A stretch of DNA of 64,000 nucleotides from Bidens hawaiensis (Eukaryota; Streptophyta; Magnoliopsida; Asterales; Asteraceae): contig JAIQDT010000168.1 of assembly GCA_021521415.1 (NCBI GenBank), positions 2,240,501 to 2,304,500 of the forward strand. The letters run 5' to 3'. Shown here piece after piece: positions 8,830 to 20,400 of this stretch. Under the pieces are notes generated by a model. That model was not told where the DNA came from and ran no database searches. It worked only from the letters and a program-made list of their open reading frames with translations. The first letter of the stretch is position 1, and each line of letters starts with the position of its first letter. Both the position numbers and the translations under genes were made by a program.

Positions 8830-10958
8830 TCCTAAGTCAAGTTGTTCTAGTGCCTAAATCATACAAACACTATAAGTATTTACTAAGAGATTCTTAGAAC
8901 CCTTAGAATCCAAACAATTCACTTGTTTATTCAAAGGTTGACCAAAGTCTGACTTTCGTTGACTTTGATCAAAGTTTGATTTTTGTTGACTTTGACCAAA
9001 GTTTGACTTTTCATTTGACTTTTGACCAAAAGGTCCAAGTTTTTGACCGTTGACTAAAAAGTCCAAGTCTCGATGACCGAAGACTAAAAATTGAGTTTTG
9101 TTGACCGTTGACCAAAATGTTGATCTTTGACCAAAATGTTGACCTTTGACCAAAATGTTGACCGACGGCCCGTTGATGACTTTTGACCAATTCGTTAGAC
9201 TTAGAATGTTTACATTATGTTCCTAGTCACAACTTTAACAAAATCAAGTAATGTGTACTTGGCCACTTTTCATGCAATTCTATGACTAAGTCTAACTTCT
9301 ATCACTTTCAACATTCCACAAGTAAGACTAACCACTTAGTCAATTAGTTCTAAGTTGACCCATAAAGTCAAAATTCAAATTAGCATAATCAATATATTAC
9401 AATTTACAACTATTTTAACTAATCAATATATTGATCATCCTTAACCAATTTTCAATCATCCAAAACCGATTTTTCTCACCAACCAAAACTTGAAATTAAA
9501 TTACCAAATAATTCACACATATTCTCACAAGTATTATTTATAACATATATTTTTCTCATAATTTTAAAATTCACCAAAACAAACAGAATATTCACACACT
9601 ACATCAACCTAATTTTTATCTCTATTTTAACACAGCAGTATACAAATATTTGTAAAATATTCTATATTTGTCCAATTGATACAAGACCAATTGGATTAGA
9701 TTTGTACTTCAATTTAAAACATTCAAGAAGTGGAATCATATCCATATATATTTTTAACATAAAGTTATGCAATTTATAACACAACTCAGAAACTTTACCT
9801 CTAAATCAGGTTTGCAACCCTATTTTCTAAATTAATAAAAAGTATTCAAACAAAGTCCAAAAATTAATATTCTTGACTTTCTGAAAACTAGATTCAAAAT
9901 AATTGTTCATAGAATCAAAAATCAACCAGAAACACAAACGTATCATCAATTTATTCACCATACAATCTAAGACACAAAGTCTGCCAGCAAGCAGATTCAA
10001 ACCACAATTCACAAAAGTTATGATTTTTACATCCTTATGATTCTTAAATTATCAAAGATCATTCTTACACAATCAATTTCATGCATTTCTATTATCCATT
10101 TAATTTTATAAGAAAAAAAAACAAATATACTTATAAAAGAATCAAACTTCTAGACCAAAACACATACAATCCTTTTGACTCATCAAACTTTGATCATCCC
10201 CTTTCTATGATCCAAATCATTTGGATACAAGATTCATATTTATAAAATAAAACATAGTAACCTACTCAATTGATTGATCCAAATGTTTACTCCCCTTGCT
10301 TCTCAATAATAACCAAACTTTTGTGTATGAAAATGAGATTGAAAGAGAGTGTTTGCAAAACAAAGTGAGAGAGTGTGTGTGGGTGTGTGGTTCACGGCCA
10401 AGGCAAGAGAGAAAGGGAAAGGAAAAGCTTTGGAAATCCAATAGTTTGTAACCTCTTTTGTATTAATAAACCTTTATTATTGATTTAATGAAATAATACC
10501 TTAGGTTATTTTTATTAATCCATATGTGACATGTTACATAATTTATAAAACATTTCCTATGTATTATAATCTAAGGTTCCATTAAATAACCAACATGTAA
10601 CATGACATATAATGTAACTTGTTTAATCACCTAGATTTCTTATAAATCACATAATCATGTAACAACTATAATATAACATATTGATCGTATAACACATTAT
10701 ACTTATCATATACAGTACATGCCACATACCACGTTTATTATAACATGCATGACGAGTTTATTGTTCTAGTTTTAATTAGCCACTTATTCTTGTTTAAGTC
10801 ACCAACGACACATTAACTTAAATGTACGCATACATGACACTACATGTATAAGAGTTCATTAACATAGTTAACAGAACTAACTGAGTTTACAGACATAGTC
10901 AACAAGATTTAACTGTGTTTAGTTAACGGAGTTAACCTGAAAATTGGCAGTTGTCACA
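8830..10958 (-). repeat. Element B 3' LTR, truncated
   Basis: It aligns with 16769-18880 almost end to end. Its element-sense start is tgtgacaactgcc at 10958. It breaks off at 8831 (cctaagtcaagttg), where the 5' LTR continues for another ~860 bp to 15905. The break directly follows the gccgt duplication of C, so one deletion removed both the LTR end of B and the first 98 bp of the C LTR. Confidence 0.85.
8936..9189. promoter_or_regulatory. TTGAC (W-box core) array in B 3' LTR
   Basis: Sixteen TTGAC cores occur in about 250 bp, arranged in units such as ttgaccaaaatgttgacc and gttgactttgaccaaagttt. TTGAC[C/T] is the core of the W-box bound by WRKY factors. The array is a degenerate tandem repeat with a unit of roughly 18-20 bp. 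The open frame that crosses it on the minus strand is a by-product of the repeat. Confidence 0.75.
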
Positions 10959-10972
10959 TCATCCCCTTGTTA
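10959..10972 (-). other. Element B polypurine tract, duplicated nearby
   Basis: In element sense taacaaggggatga directly precedes the LTR start. A second copy of the PPT plus the first LTR bases (tgtcacatcatccccttg on the + strand) lies at 11048-11070, with 96 bp between copies. The segment between resembles the LTR-proximal leader and may reflect a priming or template-switch error. Confidence 0.7.
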
Positions 10973-11104
10973 AAAGATTTTCGTCCCGAAAATTGTAAAA
11001 TGTCGCTCAAAGGCTGGAAGGAAAAAGAGGAAAAAAAAATTCTAGATTGTCACATCATCCCCTTGTTAAAATAAATTTCGTCTCGAAATTTAGATCGTAC
11101 CTAA

Positions 11105-12012
11105 GGTTTATCAATGGGTTTGAATAAGTGAGAATACTTTTCTTTCATCTGATCCTCGCGCTCCCATGTGAACTCTGGTCCACGTCACGAGTTCCAACGA
11201 ACACGAACAATAGGGGTTTTGTTGTGTCTTCGGGTTTTTACCTCTCTATCCATAGTCTCAACAAGTTCCTCCACGAAGTGTAACTTTTTATCAATCTCTA
11301 ATTCCTCTAAAGGAACTATGAGAGTTTCGTCTGCTAAACACTTCTTAATGTTCGACACATGGAAAACGTTGTGTACTCCACTGAGTTGTTATGGTAATTC
11401 CAATTTGTATGCCACATGGCCAATTCGTTTAATAATTTCAAATGGTCCTACATAGCGCGGGTTTAGTTTTCCACGTTTCCCAAAACGTATAACACCTTTC
11501 CAAGGTGACCCTTTCAAAAGCACTCTGTCTCCAACTTCAAGTTTTGGAGGTTTTCTACGTTTATCAGCCTAGCTCTTTTGGCGATCTCGGGCTGCTGCCA
11601 CACGATTTCTGATTTGCACAATTTGTTCATTCGTTTCGTGGACTATCTCGGGTCCAGTTAGCTGGCTTTCATCGACTCTTGCCCAGCAGAGTGGTGATCG
11701 ACACTTTTTCCCATACAGAGCTTCGAAAGGTGCCGCTTTTATAGTCGTGTGATAACTATTATTATAGGAGAACTCAACTAAAGGTAAGTGAGTTTCCCAA
11801 TTCTTACCGAAATCGATGACGCAAGCTCTAAGCATATCCTCCAAGGTTTGTATCGTTCGTTCACTCTGACCATCAGTGTGCGGATGGTAAGCTATACTCA
11901 TATCTAGGCGTGTTCCCAACGCCTTTTGTAATGACTGCCAAAAATTTGAAGTAAATCGAGCATCTCGGTCGGATATAATAGAAATTGGTACTCCATGACG
12001 AGCAACAATTCC
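11105..12012 (-). pseudogene. pol: Element B integrase C-terminal half with chromodomain-like end
   Basis: On the minus strand, after a TAG at 12013, the integrase core continues with [15 protein letters not shown], then [17 protein letters not shown] (catalytic glutamate) and [12 protein letters not shown]. The C-terminal part carries the GPFEIIKRIGHVAYKLELP and [13 protein letters not shown] blocks and ends in a VRVRWNS-RGPEFTWERE chromodomain-like segment that would tether insertion to chromatin. Stops at 11568-11570, near 11390 and near 11190 break it. The position is normal, between the core and the 3' LTR. Confidence 0.8.
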
Positions 12013-13317
12013 CTAAATATAAATCCGAGCTAACCTATCCATCTTATCGGTCTCGCGGATAGTTAGAAAATGTGCTGATTTTTTCAGACGATCCACTATT
12101 ACCCAAATAGTATCGTATCCATTAGGAGTCTTAGGTAATTTGGTTATGAAATCCATGGATATTTGTTCCCATTTACCCATTGGGATTACTGGTTGCTGAA
12201 GCAAACCAGATGGTTTCCTATACTGAACCTTTACCTTAGCACATGTCAAGCACTTTGCTACATAGTTAGCAATTTCTTCTTTCATACCAGGCCACCAGTA
12301 GAGTTCTCGTAAGTCCTGGTACATCTTATTTGAACCTGGGTGCACAGAATACAGAGATTTGTGTGCCTCGTTCATGACCAACTCACGCAAATTCCCATAA
12401 CGAGGCACCCAAATCCGACCGTTGTAATACCGAATTCCATCGGATTCGACTTCGGACTTCCCATTGATTCCACGCAAGGCTTCGAAATCAAAATTCTCTG
12501 CTTTTAAGGCTTCAATCTGAGCCTCTAGAATTCTCTCCAGCAATCTCGTATGTATAGTTAACTGCAATGCTCGAATTCTTCGAGGCTTTAGGTTTTCCTT
12601 ACGACTTAAAGCGTCTGCTACCACATTAGCTTTTCTCGGATGACACTTAATAGCACACTCATAGTAGTTGAGAAGTTTGACCCATCTCCTTTGCCGCATA
12701 TTGAGCTCTTTCTGCTCGAATATATGCTGAAGACTCTTATAGTCAGTGTAGATGGTACACTTTGTTCCATAAAGATAATGTCTCCAAATCTTTAATGCGA
12801 AGATAACAGCTCCCAATTCCAAATCGTGAGTCGTATAATTTCGCTCCTGGACTTTCAATTGTCTAGAAGCATACGCTATAACTTTCTCGCGTTGCATAAG
12901 TACACATCCAAGACCTTGGATGGAAGCGTCACAATATACAACAAAATCATCGACTCCATCTGGCAAAGATAGAATCGGTGCGCTACAAAGTTTTTGCTTA
13001 AGCGTTTGAAATGCTGCTTCCTGCTCCTCTCCCCACTTGTACAAAATGCCTTTTTGGGTTAGAGCAGTAAGTCGTTGTGCGATCTTTGAGAATCCTTCAA
13101 TGAACCTCCGATAATAACCAGCCAAACCAAGAAATTGGCGAATCTCGGTCGGCGTTCTTGGGGTCGGCCAATCCTTTATGGACTCAACCTTAGCTGGGTC
13201 AACATGAATACCTTTCGAGTTAACCGCATGACCTAAGAATTGAACCTCTAGGATCCAAAATTCACATTTTGAAAATTTTGCGAAGAGTTTCTCTTCCCTC
13301 AGAAGTTCCAAAATCAA
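12013..13317 (-). pseudogene. pol: Element B RT end, RNase H and integrase N-terminal half
   Basis: This is an open stretch of 434 codons. It contains the end of RT ([19 protein letters not shown]), the connection region with RNase H ([12 protein letters not shown], the [18 protein letters not shown] block, YTDYKSLQ and VADALSRKE), then the integrase HHCC zinc finger around [15 protein letters not shown]...CLTCAKVK, and the first catalytic aspartate in [10 protein letters not shown]. The block absent from A is present here, which shows what A has lost. The chain is flanked by a TGA at 13318-13320 and a TAG at 12013, otherwise in the same frame as its neighbours. Confidence 0.9.
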
Positions 13318-13326
13318 TCGTAAGTG

Positions 13327-14649
13327 TCATTCATGATCCTCCTTAGTCTTTGAGTATATCAAGATATCGTCAATAAACACAATAACAAACTTATCTAGAT
13401 ACGGTTTACAAACGCGATTCATGAGATCCATGAATACTGTGGGTGCGTTCGTTAACCCAAATGGCATAACCGCAAACTCATAATGACCATAACGAGTGCG
13501 AAATGCCGTCTTTGATATGTCCTCCTCCAGAACTCTGAGTTGATGATAGCCCGATCTATGATCGATTTTCAAATAATAACCAAATCCTTGCAACTGGTCA
13601 AAGAGATCATCAATACGTGGTAAAGGGTATCGGTTCTTGATCGTAACTTTGTTAAGTTCTCTGTAGTCGACACACATCCGGAGAGTTCCATCCTTCTTCT
13701 TTACGAATAATATAGGAGCTCCCCATGGTGATGAACTCGGACGAATAAAACCCTTGTCTAACAAGTCTTTCAATTGTTTCGACAATTCCTCTAACTCGTT
13801 AGGAGCGAGTCGATAAGGTGCGCGAGCAATAGGAGTTGCTCCTGGGGTTAATTCGATCTGAAATGCGACATGTATGTGGGGCGGAAGACCAGGTAGGTCT
13901 TCAGGAAATACCTCAGGAAAATCCCTGACGATAGGAATATCCTCTATTCGTCTCTCTTCCGTTCTCGTGTCGGAAACCATTGCCAAAACTGCCAAGTGTC
14001 CCTTACGTAACAACTTTTGAGTTCTCAACATCGAGATAACAACCATGGCGGTACCACCCTCTTCTCCTTGAATAGTTAGGACTTCTCCATTAGCGACTGG
14101 AATACGAACTACCTTCTCATGACAACCTACTGCGGCTTGATGCGCGGACAACCAATCCATACCAATGACCACATCAAAACTACCGAGTTCAATTGGTATA
14201 AGGTCAATATCGAACGTATGAGTAGACAACACTAATTTGCATTCCTTAAGAATCTGGGATACCTCAACGGTTTTCCCGTTGGCGAGTTCAATTAAATAGT
14301 TTGACTCTAAAGTTGATGGATTGTGTTCTATTACTTTGCAAAACTTAGTAGAAATAAAAATTCTATCTGCCCCGGTATCAAATAAGGTTAGGGCAGGACG
14401 CCCATTCAACATAAATTTACCATTAACAGTAGAAGAATCGGATAGAGCCTGACCTGATCCAATCACGAATGCTCTTCCTCTTCCTTCTCCACCAGAGTTG
14501 CCATTTCCACCATTGTTGTCTTTACCATTTTTGTTGTTCCCACCATTGTTCTTATTCTTGAGCTTCGGACAGTCTGGCCTGAAATGTCCTTCTTGTCCGC
14601 ACTCGTAACATTTCAATGATTTCTCTTGAGCTTGTGGTTGCTTATTCAT
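13327..14649 (-). pseudogene. pol: Element B last zinc knuckle, protease and RT
   Basis: The 440 codons in one frame contain a CX2CX4HX4C knuckle ([14 protein letters not shown]), a Gly/Asn-rich linker, a protease with an intact LFDTGAD active site near codon 90, and RT from [11 protein letters not shown] through [20 protein letters not shown] and [19 protein letters not shown] at 13318-13320 separates it from the rest of pol. Gag-pol is one frame here, as in chromoviruses. This is the best-preserved coding region of B. Confidence 0.9.
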
Positions 14650-15071
14650 TAGTTTTCCCCGACAAACTCATGCTTTATGACCCGACTTTCCACAACGTTG
14701 GCAAGCTGCTTTTTCACACTGGCCGATGTGGTGCAGATTGCACTTGTTACATCTAGGATGTCGGCCCTGATAACCCCCTTGATTCTGGTTAGGGTTAAAG
14801 TGATTGTTGTTCCGGGTAGGTTTGAATCGTTTGTTCTGTCGATGCTGAGTGTTGTTGGAATATGGTGCTTTGTTCCCATAACTGTGGTTGTTGTTGCTCT
14901 CCCACTTATGTTTGTTTTCACTTGATCCTGCAGTCTATTTCTTTGGTGGTAATGCCCCTTGCTTGATAGCTTTCTCGGTTAGTTTATGAGCTAAACAAAT
15001 AGCTTCCTGAATAGTAGTCGGTGAGTCACCCCAGACCCAACACTATCAGCTGGCCCTTCTTCAGGGTCCTC
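14650..15071 (-). pseudogene. gag: Element B gag remnant: nucleocapsid only, capsid deleted
   Basis: The minus strand in the pol frame encodes TIQEAICLAHKLTEKAI near 15030, the segment that normally follows the capsid domain, then an Asn-rich stretch and two CCHC-type knuckles ([12 protein letters not shown] and CQRCGKSGH) interrupted by a TGA near 14667. Directly upstream comes the acidic tail of the pre-gag ORF, with no capsid in between. The retrotrans_gag core (~300 codons) has therefore been deleted. B could move only with capsid supplied by another element. Confidence 0.7.
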
Positions 15072-15749
15072 CTACGGTTCCTCTTCAGGATCCTTCCCAG
15101 GATCCTGTTCAGGGTCCTCCTCAGGATCCTCTTCAGGTCCATGCTGTTCCTCCAACTCTCTAATTCGATCAACTGCTAGACCCATATGGCCTGTCAGGTG
15201 CTGCACTCTACCAACCAGTTCAGCAACTTTAGTTTTCACCTTGTGAAAAGCTCGTACCATCCCATGATGGTATTCTCCAAGTTGCCTGTTCCTATCTGTC
15301 AGTTCTGAAATCCTGATCTTATCCATATCTAAATCTCTCCTCAAATAGTATATACCCAATCTGTTATCTTCCATTTGACTACGTTGGCACTCCGACGTAG
15401 CCACCACAGCAGCCATCACTTGCAATTCATGACACAAAAGTACAGGAAGTGTATGCTCGGTTGTCGAATCATTAGGTAATGAGGGGTTAGTTAAAGTAGG
15501 CATAGGTGGGACATTTTTCTTCAAGACGAGACTAGAAACATAAGTCAGGTACCAGTCCCATGTCTTCTTTCTTCTGAGCAAGTGAGCGTGAGATGGTTCA
15601 CCTAAAGGTGTTGCTCCTTCCGGCAATTCGGTACGGTGCCTCTTCATTCCTACTAACAAAGGCGATGTAGGATGTATTGGTGACAGTGGTTCGTCACTTT
15701 CGGTGACAGGTTCCTTTCCATGAGCATGATCGGGGTTGGATGATGACAT
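15072..15749 (-). CDS. Element B pre-gag ORF, 225 codons
   Basis: The start at 15749 (MSSSNPDHAHG) is preferred over the in-frame ATG at 15854 because the residues between are Cys-rich and atypical. The protein has a Ser/Pro/Glu-rich N-terminus, a basic RRKKTWDWYL segment near codon 60, a coiled-coil-like middle (QMEDNRLGIYYLRRDLD to IRELEEQ) and a C-terminal repeat of EEDPEEDPEQDP. The acidic repeat resembles that of the pre-gag ORF in A. The original C-terminus is lost to the gag deletion. Its function is unknown. It may be a gag N-terminal domain. Confidence 0.5.
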   Translation of the reverse strand: MSSSNPDHAHGKEPVTESDEPLSPIHPTSPLLVGMKRHRTELPEGATPLGEPSHAHLLRRKKTWDWYLTYVSSLVLKKNVPPMPTLTNPSLPNDSTTEHTLPVLLCHELQVMAAVVATSECQRSQMEDNRLGIYYLRRDLDMDKIRISELTDRNRQLGEYHHGMVRAFHKVKTKVAELVGRVQHLTGHMGLAVDRIRELEEQHGPEEDPEEDPEQDPGKDPEEEP

Positions 15750-15888
15750 ACTGCAACATAGGTGGGTGCACGAATAAGTACCCAATATGTGTGTGTTGTA
15801 ACTATCTTGACAAGTACAGTCATAGTTAGGAATGCAACCTAGTTCACTTATCACTAACTAGAATGCAAACTGGTTCACTATAACTAAT

Positions 15889-15902
15889 GGCTCTGATTCC
15901 AA
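15889..15902 (-). other. Element B primer-binding site
   Basis: In element sense ttggaatcagagcc, 2 bp from the end of the 5' LTR, matches the tRNA-iMet primer site TGGTATCAGAGC with one mismatch. It fixes the 5' LTR border at 15905. Confidence 0.8.
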
Positions 15903-15904
15903 TC

Positions 15905-18880
15905 TGTCACACCCTCAATTTACACATGTGGGGTTTTACCACGAGGCGGGTGGCAAACTAGGATCTCAATCATTAGTTACAACAAACAACGTCTAAATAA
16001 TTTAAAATAGACTTTATTGTCCCACATTTGGGAAAACCATTCAGAGTTAAGGTTTTAATGTTTTAATATGCGGAAGCGTAACATAACGGGAACCATCCCT
16101 AAGCAAAACCAAATAGTCTAAGGTGCCCAAAACATGCGCTGCCATAACATTATTAAGTAAAACGGATCCAACTAATGATGCAATGTCTATTGGTGATCAT
16201 GAATGCAACTCCTATCCTTGCACTATCAACAACCTGAGAAAGACATGCTAAAACGGGTCAACACGACGGTTGGTGAGTTCACAATTTGAGTTTAAAAATA
16301 AGTTTGTCAAACAAACCATTTAGTAAGTAAACAGTGTAAGTAGTAAAGCATGGATAATGTATGCATTAGTAATACCGCTAGTTAATTAGGCTAGCAATCA
16401 CGTTACATTAGTGTGTGTTCCATTGTGACCGAGGCTAACTTGTTAGTTTGTTTGCCACCCACGAAGTCTAATATAAGACTACTATGTTTCTAGTAAATGA
16501 GACGCCCGACGACTCCCTCAACCGAGAGCCCCGAGGGGGTTTGTCAAACCCAGTAGTACTACCTATTATTACCCAGCCAATATACAATTGTTAACGGTAC
16601 AATGTGCATGGGGGACTTCAGTTTAAGTTCACAATGTACACAAGAGGTATTAAAGAGTCTACAATTATCCAAAAGTTTGTATGTTGCATGCTTTCCCCCC
16701 AAAAGGAGTAAGTAAAAAGTGGGGTAGTGAAACTCACCTTGAATGCGGTTCAAATTGAAAGTCAACTTCCTAAGTCAAGTTGTTCTAGTGCCTAAATCAT
16801 ACAAGCACTATAAGTATTTGCTAAGCGATTCCTAGAAACCTTAGTATCCAAACAATTCCCTTGTTTATTCAAAGTTTGACCAAAGTTTGACTTTCGTTGA
16901 CTTTGACTAAAGTATGATTTTTGTTGACTTTGACCAAAGTTTGACTTTTCGTTTGACTTTTGAACAAAAGGTCCAAGTTGTTGACTGTTGACTAAAAAGT
17001 CCAAGTCTCGATGACCGAAGACTAAAAATTGAGTTTTGTTGACCGTTGACCAAAATGTTGACCTTTGACCAAAATGTTGACCGACGGCCCGTTGATGACT
17101 TTTTACCAATTCGTTAGACTTAGAATGTTTACATTATGTTCCTAGTCACAACTTTAACAACAATCAAGTAATGTGCACTTAGCCACTTTTCATGCAATTC
17201 TATGACTAAGTCTAACTTCTATCACTTTCAACATTCCACAAGTAAGAGTAACCACTTAGTCAATTAATTCTAAGTTGACCCATAAATTCAAAATTCAAAT
17301 TAGCATAATCAATATATTACAATTTACAACTATTTTAACTAATCAATATATTGATCATCCTTAACCAATTTTCAATCATCCAAAACCGATTTTTCTCACC
17401 AACCAAAACTTGAAATTAAATTACCAAATAATTCACACATATTCTCACAAGTATTAGTTATAACATATATTTTTCTCATAATTTTAAAATTCACCAAAAC
17501 ATAAAGAATATTCACACACTACATCAACCTAATTTTTATCTCTATTTTAACACAGTAGTACATAAATATTTGTAAAAAATTCTATATTTGTCCTATTGAT
17601 GCAAGACCAATTGGATTAGATTCCTACGTCAATTTAAAACATTCAAGAAGTGAAATCATATCTATATCTACTTTTAACATCAAGTTATGCAATTTATAAC
17701 ACAACTCAAAAACTTTACCTCTAAATCAGGTTTGCAACCCGATTTTATAAATTAATAAAATGTATTCAAACAAAGTCCAAAAATTAAGATTCTTGACTTT
17801 CTGAAAACTATATTCAAAATAATTGTTCATAGAATCAAAAATTGACCTGAAACACTAACGTATCATCAATTTATTCACCATACAATCTAAGACACAAAGT
17901 CTGCCAGCGAGCAGATTCAAACCACAATTCACAAAAGTTATGATTTTTACATCCTTATGATTCTTAAATCATCAAAGATCATTCTTACACAATCAGTTTC
18001 ATGCATTTCTATTATCCATTTAATTTTATAAGAAAAAAAACAAATATTCTTATAAAAGAATCAAACTTCTAGACCAAAACACATACAATCCTTTTGACTC
18101 ATCAAACTTTGATCATCCCCTTTCTATGATCCAAATAATTTGGATACAAGGTTCATATTTATAAAATAAAACATAGTAACCTACTCACTTGACTGATCCA
18201 AATGTTTACTCCCCTTGCTTCCCAATAATCACGAAACCTTTTGTGTATGAAAATGAGATTGAAAGAGAGTGTTTGCAAAACAAAGTGAGTTTGTGTGTGT
18301 GTGGGTGTGTGGTTCACGGCCAAGGCAAGAGAGAAAGGGAAAGTAAAAGATTTGGAAATCCAATAGTTTGTAACCTCTTTTGTATTAATAAATCTTTATT
18401 ATTGATTTAATGAAATAATACCTTAGGTCATTTTTATTAACCCATATGTGACATGTTACATAATTTACAAAACATTTCCTATGTATTATAATCTAAGGTT
18501 CCATTAAATAACCAACATGTAACATGACATATAATGTAACTTGTTTAATCACCTAGATTTCTTATAAATCACATAATCATGTAACAACTATAATATAACA
18601 TATTGATCGTATAACACATTATACTTATCATATACAGTACATGCCACATACCACGTTTATTATAACATGCATGATGAGTTTATTGTTCTAGTTATAATTA
18701 GCCACTTATTCTTGTTTAAGTCACCAACGACACATTAACTTAAATGTACGCATACATGACACTACATGTATTAGAGTTCATTAACATAGTTAACAGAACT
18801 AATTGAGTTTACAGACATAGTCAACAAGATTTAACTGTGTTTAGTTATAGGAGTTAACCTGAAAATTGGCAGTTTTCACA
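15905..18880 (-). repeat. Element B 5' LTR, complete (2976 bp)
   Basis: In element sense it runs from tgtgaaaactgcc at 18880 to gagggtgtgaca at 15905. It contains a pyrimidine-rich ctctcttgcc...ctcactttgttttgc leader around 18260-18340, probably close to the transcript start, and the TTGAC array at 16868-17106. The first 2.1 kb matches the truncated 3' LTR. I could not place a convincing TATA box. Confidence 0.85.
16868..17106. promoter_or_regulatory. TTGAC (W-box core) array in B 5' LTR
   Basis: This is the counterpart of the 8936-9189 array, with about fourteen TTGAC cores and small length differences between copies. It lies about 1.8-2.0 kb into the LTR in element sense, that is, downstream of the presumed start site, so it would act as an intragenic enhancer if it acts at all. 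Confidence 0.7.
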
Positions 18881-19415
18881 CAAGGATCCTCAAAGGTTGG
18901 TATTATTAACAATTGTTTCACGTGCGTAGGTTATTATTCAACAAGAGCAACGTCATTATGACTCGGGTTACCTTAATATTCGCTTCTGGAAGCTCCCAGC
19001 ACGTGGTCAAACGAACGTTAGTGGAGTTATGGAAGAGTGGCAGATAGTTAGGAGTTATAGTTATATGTAATTTCCTTTATAAACATCGAGAAAATGATCG
19101 ATTAGAACTCACTTGTATTTGCAAACACTTAGAGCAGAACTTACAATTCTCTCTATACACTAGCATTCCAATGTAACATCGATCACAATCTCCAAACACT
19201 TGTAACCTTTTTTAATTAATAAATTGGTGATCGACGAGTTGTCATCACCCGGGGTTTTTTTCTTTTGATCTGAACAAGATCAAAGGATTTTTCCTCATAA
19301 CAAATCACGGTGTTCATTTCATTTCCATTCATACAATCGTTGTTATTAGCATAGCACTATACCTCACTTTTACGGATTCGGATACATTATCCATAACATA
19401 TTTTTATCCAAAACA
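18881..19415 (+). repeat. Element C 5' LTR, lacking its first 98 bp
   Basis: These 535 bp align base for base with 57051-57585, with about 28 differences by eye. They begin at caaggatcctc, directly next to the end of B, whereas the 3' LTR has 98 more bases in front. They end tccaaaaca. This shows that B inserted here and that the outer part was lost. Confidence 0.9.
19078..19083 (+). promoter_or_regulatory. Element C LTR TATA box
   Basis: TATAAA in the context cctttataaacatcgag, with the same box at 57248-57253 in the 3' LTR. The transcript start is expected about 30 bp downstream. Confidence 0.6.
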
Positions 19416-19416
19416 A

Positions 19417-19436
19417 TTTGGCACCCACCGTGGGGC
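19417..19436 (+). other. Element C primer-binding site (Tat type)
   Basis: tttggcacccaccgtggggc lies one base after the LTR end at 19415. D has the same site with g in place of a (gcgcccaccgtgggg). This is the PBS type common in Tat-lineage elements and supports that assignment. Confidence 0.8.
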
Positions 19437-19461
19437 AATTGGTGCTATAATCCATATTAAT

Positions 19462-20057
19462 TAATTCGGTCAAAAATTAGCAAACTAACTTTTGATCAAA
19501 TTAGTGCGTGAGGTGGGGTGCTTAATAGTAAAATGATTGAACACAGTGATGTGATTACGAGGGAAAAAGCCCTTGATTATGATAATCTCCGGCACAAAAA
19601 AACCCCGTACGGTGAAAACTATCACCGTCACTTTTATTAACAATAAAATGGTGGTTACAAGTGGTGGAGCTGATAAGTGATCGTAAGCTATGTGTTACAG
19701 TGTATGCTAATAGCTAGGTAAGTGAAGGTGTGTCAGGTGTGTGTTCTAATGATATTATCAGCTCGTTTATATAAGAAATTTTACAACTGATATCCCGAAT
19801 AATCCTGAAACCCTTGACTATTTCTTCCATAATTCGTTGCTCACCCACGTTCAAGTTGACGAAGTTCAAGCATTAGCCGTTGTAGGTCCACGTTCATATT
19901 AGCATATTTAACACGTGATCTTATATGCAAAACAAATAAAAGTAATATAGGACAATTGAATTAGTCAAATATCATCCTCGGAATATTAGCGTTGACGGGA
20001 TAGCTCAGAATCCTTGAATCGTAACTCATCCTGAGGATAAAAAATCTACACCTAACA
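19462..20057 (-). repeat. Element D 3' LTR (596 bp)
   Basis: It aligns with 29238-29825 with about 20 substitutions and an 8-bp indel (ccttgaat present here). In element sense it starts tgttaggtgtag at 20057. The terminal CA of the other end is mutated here (taattcgg against tgtttcgg). Confidence 0.9.
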
Positions 20058-20073
20058 ATTGCCCCCATTTTTT
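20058..20073 (-). other. Element D polypurine tract
   Basis: In element sense aaaaaatgggggcaat immediately precedes the 3' LTR. The PPT of C ends in the same gggggcaat, which shows that the two Tat elements are close relatives. Confidence 0.85.
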
Positions 20074-20400
20074 ACAATTAGCGCGTGAAAGCTGTAAAAA
20101 TTTTGAATTTTAAAATCAATAATATCTCTGTGATTTGAAAGGACATGCACGCGGATTGAGGAGACCTTATAACTATCCTTTTAGGTAATAATCAAGCCAT
20201 TTCCCAATCTCAAAATAATCTCTCCACCAGTTCACAATCAGGTCAGTTCCTCTCTTTTGTCTTCTTAATTTCTTGAAATTTTTCTTCCGATTCGAATGAT
20301 AATGAGGAAGAGAACCCTTCAAGCGCCCAATCCTTTCTCCTTCGTAACCTCGGAATATTTCGTTGACCAAGCTCACATTCCCGCCACCAATGAAGACTAG

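Larger units (their letters stand above)
8830..18880 (-). mobile_element. Element B: Tekay-like chromovirus, internally and terminally deleted
   Basis: B has two related LTR segments (8831-10958 and 16769-18880), a minus-strand PBS at 15889-15902, a PPT at 10959 and pol on the minus strand. The true 5' LTR is 15905-18880. The 3' LTR lacks its last ~860 bp at the left edge. The capsid part of gag is also missing. B sits in the 5' LTR of C: its right end (18880) abuts C at position 99 of the C LTR, with caagg as the expected duplicated target. It is non-autonomous and decayed. Confidence 0.85.

Noticed and set aside
8854..9153. Gln/Ser-rich open frame on the minus strand (and its copy at 16792-17109)
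   Set aside because: It is produced by the TTGACCAAA tandem array in the B LTR, and the peptide repeats are only the repeat read in one frame.
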